Of a DNA stretch of 64,000 bases, positions 59,361 through 64,000 are shown in pieces. The DNA comes from Lucifuga dentata (taxonomy: Eukaryota; Chordata; Actinopteri; Ophidiiformes; Bythitidae), in NCBI GenBank assembly GCA_014773175.1, contig VXCM01000482.1, forward strand, positions 1 through 64,000, read 5' to 3'. The notes beneath the pieces are model-generated. The model did not search any database, was not told where the DNA came from, and worked only from the letters and a program-made list of their open reading frames with translations. The translations under genes were made by a program, and so were the position numbers. Numbering within the stretch: the stretch's first letter is position 1; every line of letters begins with the position of its first letter.

Positions 59361-61360
59361 CCTCAATCTAAGCTTAGATTAGCACATGGCTGAATTGTTC
59401 AGTACTCGTAGGAATGGACTTGAATCACAAAAACAGGCTAGATTAATTACAAAATTACAAAACAGCAGCAAATACAACATAATGAATAAACCCAACAAAG
59501 CACATACAGCAGCAAAATAAAGTTCCAAAGACGACAGTAAAGACGTACATGTCACAACAACAAAAATGGCAAGACAAATGCACCAAGAATAACACAAAAC
59601 AACTTCTCTCTTTGGACTTAAGATGGGTTAAAATCAATAAATGGATTCACCACTATTTGTGATTTGAAAGTAAATTCTACTGCTGTTGCTGTTTGAGTCT
59701 TTCTTCTTCAAGTCTCATTATTGAACTTCTCCGTTGTTTTTAACTACATTGTTGTTATATTCACCCACTTCATCAAATGCACTTAAGAAAACCTATATTA
59801 GCTGAGTTACACTCCGAGGCCAGACAGGGTGACAGGTGCTCAGTAAGACAGGAAGCAACTGGCATCATCCTATCGGCTTGCTCCTCTGCTATGGCTTCTC
59901 TCCTCTCTGCTTCTGCTCCTCTTTTTTCACAATCTTTTATTCTCTCCTCATGTCCGTTCTTTATGTTAGTCCCAAAATCAGGTAAGGCTGAAGGCATGAA
60001 GAGGCCTCCCTGCACCCACCCAGCCCCCNACCCCCCCATTCCTATTCCTTCCAACACCCTCCAGACCCCAGTCGCTATCAGTATTGATATTGTGATTCTG
60101 TGTAATGCATTATATTCATACGCTTGTCTACTAACGTAATGATTTTTACTAATGTGTTTTTTTTTAATTTAATAATGTTATCGGTTAACATGAGATACTG
60201 TTTGTTGTGGTTTACTTGTGTGTTCTTTTTCTCAGATTCGTGCTTTCAGTGAACAGCCTTTTGTGTTTGCTTTCGCGTTTGGACTGTGGTTATCATTTCT
60301 GCCTGGGTTTTTGTGGATTTCACAGTGCAGCTATGCATCTTTTTTTGGTGTCTGTGTGGAATATTCCTTTATTAAGCTTCCAGGGACCTGAACTAATGCA
60401 TTTGCATATCCCTGTTGCCAGTTTTGTATAGTTTAGTACAACTGGTGAACAGTGTAGAATGATCTCAGTGTACATTGTGACAAGCGCTGCGCTGTCCCTG
60501 TTAAGAAACATATACAGTACAGAGATCACACAACTACCTTATATTTCAATTTATTTAAAAATGCTACATATTGACAACAAAAACGTTCTTCAGCAGATTT
60601 TGTATTTTCCAACAGTAGATGTAAGTCGCCAACTATCCTTTGCAAAGTACCATAAAAGAATTCAATTTTGCATTAACAATTATTTTATTAGAGCAGGTTT
60701 AATGTTATTGTACTAATCATAAATGAAACAAAACCCTGAATTCGTAATCTGATATACAGTATGCACTTAGGGTCACATGTTAAGGAGTTACAGATATCAT
60801 TACTACAAATTTAGATGACAGATGACACACACGCATGAGCACACATACACAGCGTAAAGGCACAAACTAAGGTTCTAGCACTAGTCTGTTATGTATTTCA
60901 TATAACATCTTTGATGAAGTTTTGACATCAGAATTGTGATTTCTCATGTTGTGCGACAGAGCATTTTGTAGTACAAATACTGTTGTTGTTTTTGCAGGCA
61001 GAATATTCATCACATATCATTGCAGAGGATTGCTCTTTATTTCCTTCATAAAACACGCCAAATCTCTCTGTCAAAGTCTTTACACCCATCACAAGCCACT
61101 GCATACTGCCAACAACAAATGTATTGGGAAAGTAAATTTAATCTATTAACTATATACAGTTTATATGAATTTTACTCATTTAAAAAGAGTTTCAGCAAAA
61201 CTACAACCTGCTAATTTTCTGCTTTTGGCCTATTGTTAGTGACACTGATAAACCATTTCATATTGTCAGCAGGAGGACCAGTAGCCACTTCCTGTACTCT
61301 GTCTGTTATCCATCATATAGTAATCTTCTTATCTATCATAAGCTACTCTGCTTCCCTCAG

Positions 61361-61387
61361 GCGTCTGGGCCACTCAACTCTGTCATG
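61361..61387 (+). CDS. ank3: Candidate 27-nt microexon of ank3
   Basis: Bounded by CTCTGCTTCCCTCAG and GTGAGA, both strong. Read in the phase of intron 25 it stays open, encoding RRLGHSTLS with split codons at both ends, and its 27 nt keep the frame between exons 25 and 26. It would insert nine residues just before LRSFSSDR. Not recalled from mammals. Confidence 0.35.
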
Positions 61388-61723
61388 GTGAGAATAACAC
61401 AGGTGGACTCCCAGCATTGATGTACTTCTGCAGAATATATGGATTGTGGTGATGATATTACACAGGCTATCTTTATACACTATATATGTGTTTTAGCTTA
61501 GTGTTAAGGTTCTTCCCCTGTGGTTTTGCTGTCATTTGGTATCATACAGTCAGGTTCCTGGAAGCTGCATGCATTTAATGTGTTTATGTTTATGTTTTTC
61601 TGTTCACTTTCACACTCCCTACCCCTCACCCAACCCTCCTACTCCTCCTCTCACCTCCCTTTTGTCATCATTGTGATCGCTGTTGTCTTGGTAATCCGTG
61701 ACTGCTATGGCAACCACACCAAG

Positions 61724-61826
61724 CCTGCGTTCCTTCAGTTCTGATAGGTCCAACACGCTGAACCGGAGCTCTTTCACGCGGGACAGCATGATGATAGAGG
61801 AGATGCTGGCACCCAGTAAGGAGATG
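61724..61826 (+). CDS. ank3: ank3 exon 26, linker (residues 922-956)
   Basis: A 103-nt exon that completes Ser and then reads LRSFSSDRSNTLNRSSFTRD and SMMIEEMLAPSKEM, ending in phase 0 at GTAAGT. The start at 61724 (after ACACCAAG) was chosen because it restores the SLRSFSSDRS string conserved in ankyrin-G and ankyrin-B. A second acceptor (CGTTCCTTCAG) begins the exon at 61739, also in frame and with a better pyrimidine tract; using it would drop five residues. Confidence 0.85.
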
Positions 61827-61960
61827 GTAAGTCCAATTAATGGATCTACAGGTGTTTAGAAATATGGGGGCGGGATTGATGTGTTTCTGTCGCACTGTTC
61901 TCTCTAGCTCTTTACATCTCTCTTCCTTCATTGCAGTCTTTTCTCTCTCTCTGTCTGCAG

Positions 61961-62080
61961 TCCCAGATTATTAACATAATGGGAGACACAAGTCTGTCTC
62001 CAAATGTGCCAAGCTGTCTTGGTGCCAGAAAAAGCCAGAAATTCACTGATCCTCTGACACCTGAGTTGGTGTTGACATAA
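61961..62080 (+). CDS. ank3: Candidate alternative 3'-terminal exon of ank3
   Basis: An excellent acceptor (CTCTCTCTGTCTGCAG) is followed by a frame open for 39 codons in the phase left by exon 26, starting SQIINIMGDTSLSPNVPSCL and ending TPELVLT before TAA at 62078-62080. An ATTAAA lies at about 62381-62386. If used, it would end ankyrin-G right after the linker, giving a soluble membrane-binding-domain form. An open run of this length can occur by chance. Confidence 0.25.
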   Translation, partial: SQIINIMGDTSLSPNVPSCLGARKSQKFTDPLTPELVLT

Positions 62081-62668
62081 AGACGACCAGCCCCATAACA
62101 TTTTACTAAAAGAGGAAATGAGATTAGATTAGTGCTGCTATCTAAGAAAGATTACTGTGATGGCTTATATAAAGATGCACAGAATGGTATTTAAGGTAAA
62201 GTCAGAATTAAGATGAAACTGATATTCCATTCCAGAGAACATGAATCCACCAATGCTCAGTCGAAGCCTCAGGAAAAATGCAAAAACATTTTGGATCATG
62301 ATTTTTAAAAAAGTAACAATGCAAAGGATTTGTGAATTCTTTTTGCTAGAAACACCATAATTTATTGTTTGTATTTTCTCATTAAAATCCTTTGATATAT
62401 CAATATGTGAATCAAAAGGATGGGTTTCCTAGAATCTCTTGCTCATGGACTAGCCCAAAGTGGGTCACATGATAGTCTGTAGATGTTCTACTCTGGATGC
62501 GTTCTTGTTTTTGGCTGCAAATGTGTCACACTGCCCATCATTGTGTCGCCATGGTGAGACACACAGTATTTGGAAACTAAGCTTCGAAGTAAAATGAGTA
62601 CGATTCCTGAAAACTGCTGAGTAACCGCCGGCAAGTGACAGCTCGTCTCCTTTCTCCTGCTGCTCCAG

Positions 62669-62713
62669 ATGCTCTGTAAGGAAAAGTCCTTCATTGCAGA
62701 GCACCACAATAAG
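62669..62713 (+). CDS. ank3: Candidate 45-nt cassette exon of ank3
   Basis: A phase 0 to phase 0 segment between CTCCTTTCTCCTGCTGCTCCAG and GTAGCC, encoding MLCKEKSFIAEHHNK. It lies between exons 26 and 27 and keeps the frame on inclusion (SKEM + 15 residues + HLMAAKD). This linker is where vertebrate ankyrins differ most in sequence and length, which makes a cassette plausible. Confidence 0.4.
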
Positions 62714-63208
62714 GTAGCCAGAGTCATTTCATGCACTATCTCCGTCAGTGCATGTGAATGCTGTATTCATCATATAGGCTTTGCAATCTTATGATAAGTT
62801 CATAGATAATATTCTTTTTCAGTTCAGCTGTCATGCTACCATGCACGTCTTACATCAGAACATATGGATATTTATCTTTTTTTTGTATTTATAATGGATT
62901 AAGAGGTGATGCTGCATTGATGCTTCCATCTAGAATGGAAATATTGCATCTATTTAATTGAAAGTATGATCATACAGACAAGATCGGCACCAGATAGTTA
63001 AGTCAGTATGATCATACAGTTAACTGAGTCTAATTCACAGTGAAAGCACAATCTTTCTAGCATACTATCCTTGAAGCATATATATTTTATTTTTCACTTT
63101 ATGTTTTGATTTTTTGCTGGTCTGCTGAATGGCATCAAATCTTACATGTTACCTCCAATACTAAGAATGTCTGACTGTTTCAGCAGTGTGACCTTGTCTC
63201 CTCCACAG

Positions 63209-63315
63209 CATCTGATGGCAGCCAAGGACTGTGACAATGACTCTCTGAGACGGTACAGCTGGACAGCAGACGCACTGGATAATGTCAACCTCGTTTCCTC
63301 ACCAATACACTCCGG
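63209..63315 (+). CDS. ank3: ank3 exon 27, linker before ZU5 (residues 957-991)
   Basis: A 107-nt exon: HLMAAKDCDNDSLRRYSWTA then DALDNVNLVSSPIHS, ending with two bases of Gly before GTGAGC. Mammalian ankyrin-G reads HLTFTREFDSDSLRHYSWAA then DTLDNVNLVSSPIHSG. The acceptor is CTCCTCCACAG. The next exon, with FLVSFMVDARGG at the start of the first ZU5 domain, lies beyond the right edge, so the gene is truncated by the window. Confidence 0.95.
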
Positions 63316-64000
63316 GTGAGCAAGAATGAAAGCGTGAATGGATATATACTGGAAGAATGGGGAGGACTGTGTGCCATAAGGAAGCAATGGGTGTATTAGA
63401 CCCTTCGTAAAAGGAAGAAGAAAAAGAGAGGAGCACACTTAATATGAACAGTTTGTTTACCTGTTGAAGAGGAGGGATGCACATGTCTTTGTTGCTACAT
63501 GTTATGGTTTCTGTCTTCCTCTGTTTCTGTCTTCCCTCTGTTTCTCTCTCTATAATTTTCCTTCCCTTAAGAAAATGGCTCTTGCGTCCTTCATCTTCTG
63601 ATTGTTTTCAAATTGTAAAGATAATTTGTTAGTAAAAAAAAAAAATACACTTCCCTTATTTCCAGAATTATTGTATGGAAAAGAAACAGGGTCATAAAGA
63701 TTTGAATTTAAATCAACACTTAATTTAAAACCACAAATTCAGATCTCAGAATTCAAGTTGTGTATATTCAGAATGCAATATTCAGGTTGCTCAAATTCAG
63801 TTTGAAAAAATTCAGATCAAAAAATTCAGATTGAAAAAATTCAAGTAGAACATCCAAGACACCAAGGATAAGCAATCAAATCGGGCTGCAATCGATCCTG
63901 CCTTTGGCCTATCAGCTTGTGTTCTGCCGTAATTTCACAAGTAGAAGAAGAAGGAGTAGTCATTCGAACAATGGCGGCCAAGGATGGTACATTTATGCCA
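63316..64000 (+). other. ank3: ank3 intron 27 (5' part)
   Basis: Intron sequence to the window edge. It contains a degenerate repeat of AATTCAGATTGAAAA-like units (about 63690-63860) and then a segment reading ATGGCGGCCAAGGATGG near 63971, which looks like the flank of a repeat element cut by the window end. No exon is seen. Confidence 0.7.

Larger units (their letters stand above)
56861..61723 (+). other. ank3: ank3 intron 25
   Basis: A 4.9-kb intron with a TIR-bearing transposon (57621-58583), a long TG microsatellite (59265-59360), a single N in a C-rich stretch (60029) and a candidate 27-nt microexon (61361-61387). The open frames at 59773-60140 and 60207-60431 lack compatible splice sites and are not called. 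Confidence 0.8.

Noticed and set aside
59773..60140. Open frames on both strands in intron 25
   Set aside because: One N interrupts them, compositions are ordinary for chance frames, and no phase-compatible splice pair was found.

Overview
The window is a piece of a teleost fish chromosome. The coding exons are short and intron-separated. The introns are full of CA/TG and GA/TC microsatellites, and several dispersed repeats look teleost-like (a TAGCAT-rich repeat, retroelement 3' tails ending in ATTG or CTTAT repeats). The main gene, on the + strand, is ank3 (ankyrin-G). I read 27 coding exons from the start ATG at 13250 to a splice donor at 63316. Spliced, they give about 992 residues: a basic N-terminal segment, all 24 ankyrin repeats, and the linker up to just before the first ZU5 domain. 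The rest of the gene (ZU5-ZU5-UPA, giant exon, death domain) lies beyond the right edge. Assignment to ANK3 rather than ANK1 or ANK2 rests on the MAHAASQLKK start and on recalled paralog-diagnostic stretches such as [31 protein letters not shown] and EDYLSDVEEG. Whether this is the fish a or b paralog cannot be decided here.

Layout: 1-13249 is non-coding upstream sequence with repeats and no gene I can support. Exon 1 is at 13250-13369. Intron 1 (13370-31055, 17.7 kb) holds a complete antisense five-exon gene for an MFAP4-like fibrinogen-domain protein (24764 down to 22661, 239 residues) and a likely alternative ank3 first exon at 25919-25954. The ankyrin-repeat exons run from 31056 to 52068. 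Most are 99 or 198 bp and all start and end in phase 0, with a 24-nt microexon at 39754-39777 between repeats 6 and 7. The linker exons run from 52508 to 63315.

Beyond the canonical exons I found several phase-compatible candidate exons (53855-53890, 61361-61387, 62669-62713, a possible terminal exon at 61961-62080, and tandem acceptors at 61724/61739). On the minus strand, 36127-36254 is an exon-like open frame that I cannot identify. Structural features include a 954-bp inverted-repeat element, a transposon with short terminal inverted repeats, a three-copy dispersed repeat family and a perfect 22-bp hairpin.

Assembly caution: six places show a 62-67 bp sequence, a single N, then the same sequence again. 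These are most likely unmerged contig ends, not real duplications. Two larger gaps are at 25683-25750 and 49574-49911; neither interrupts a coding exon. All exon calls come from reading splice sites and conservation by eye, without transcripts or database searches.
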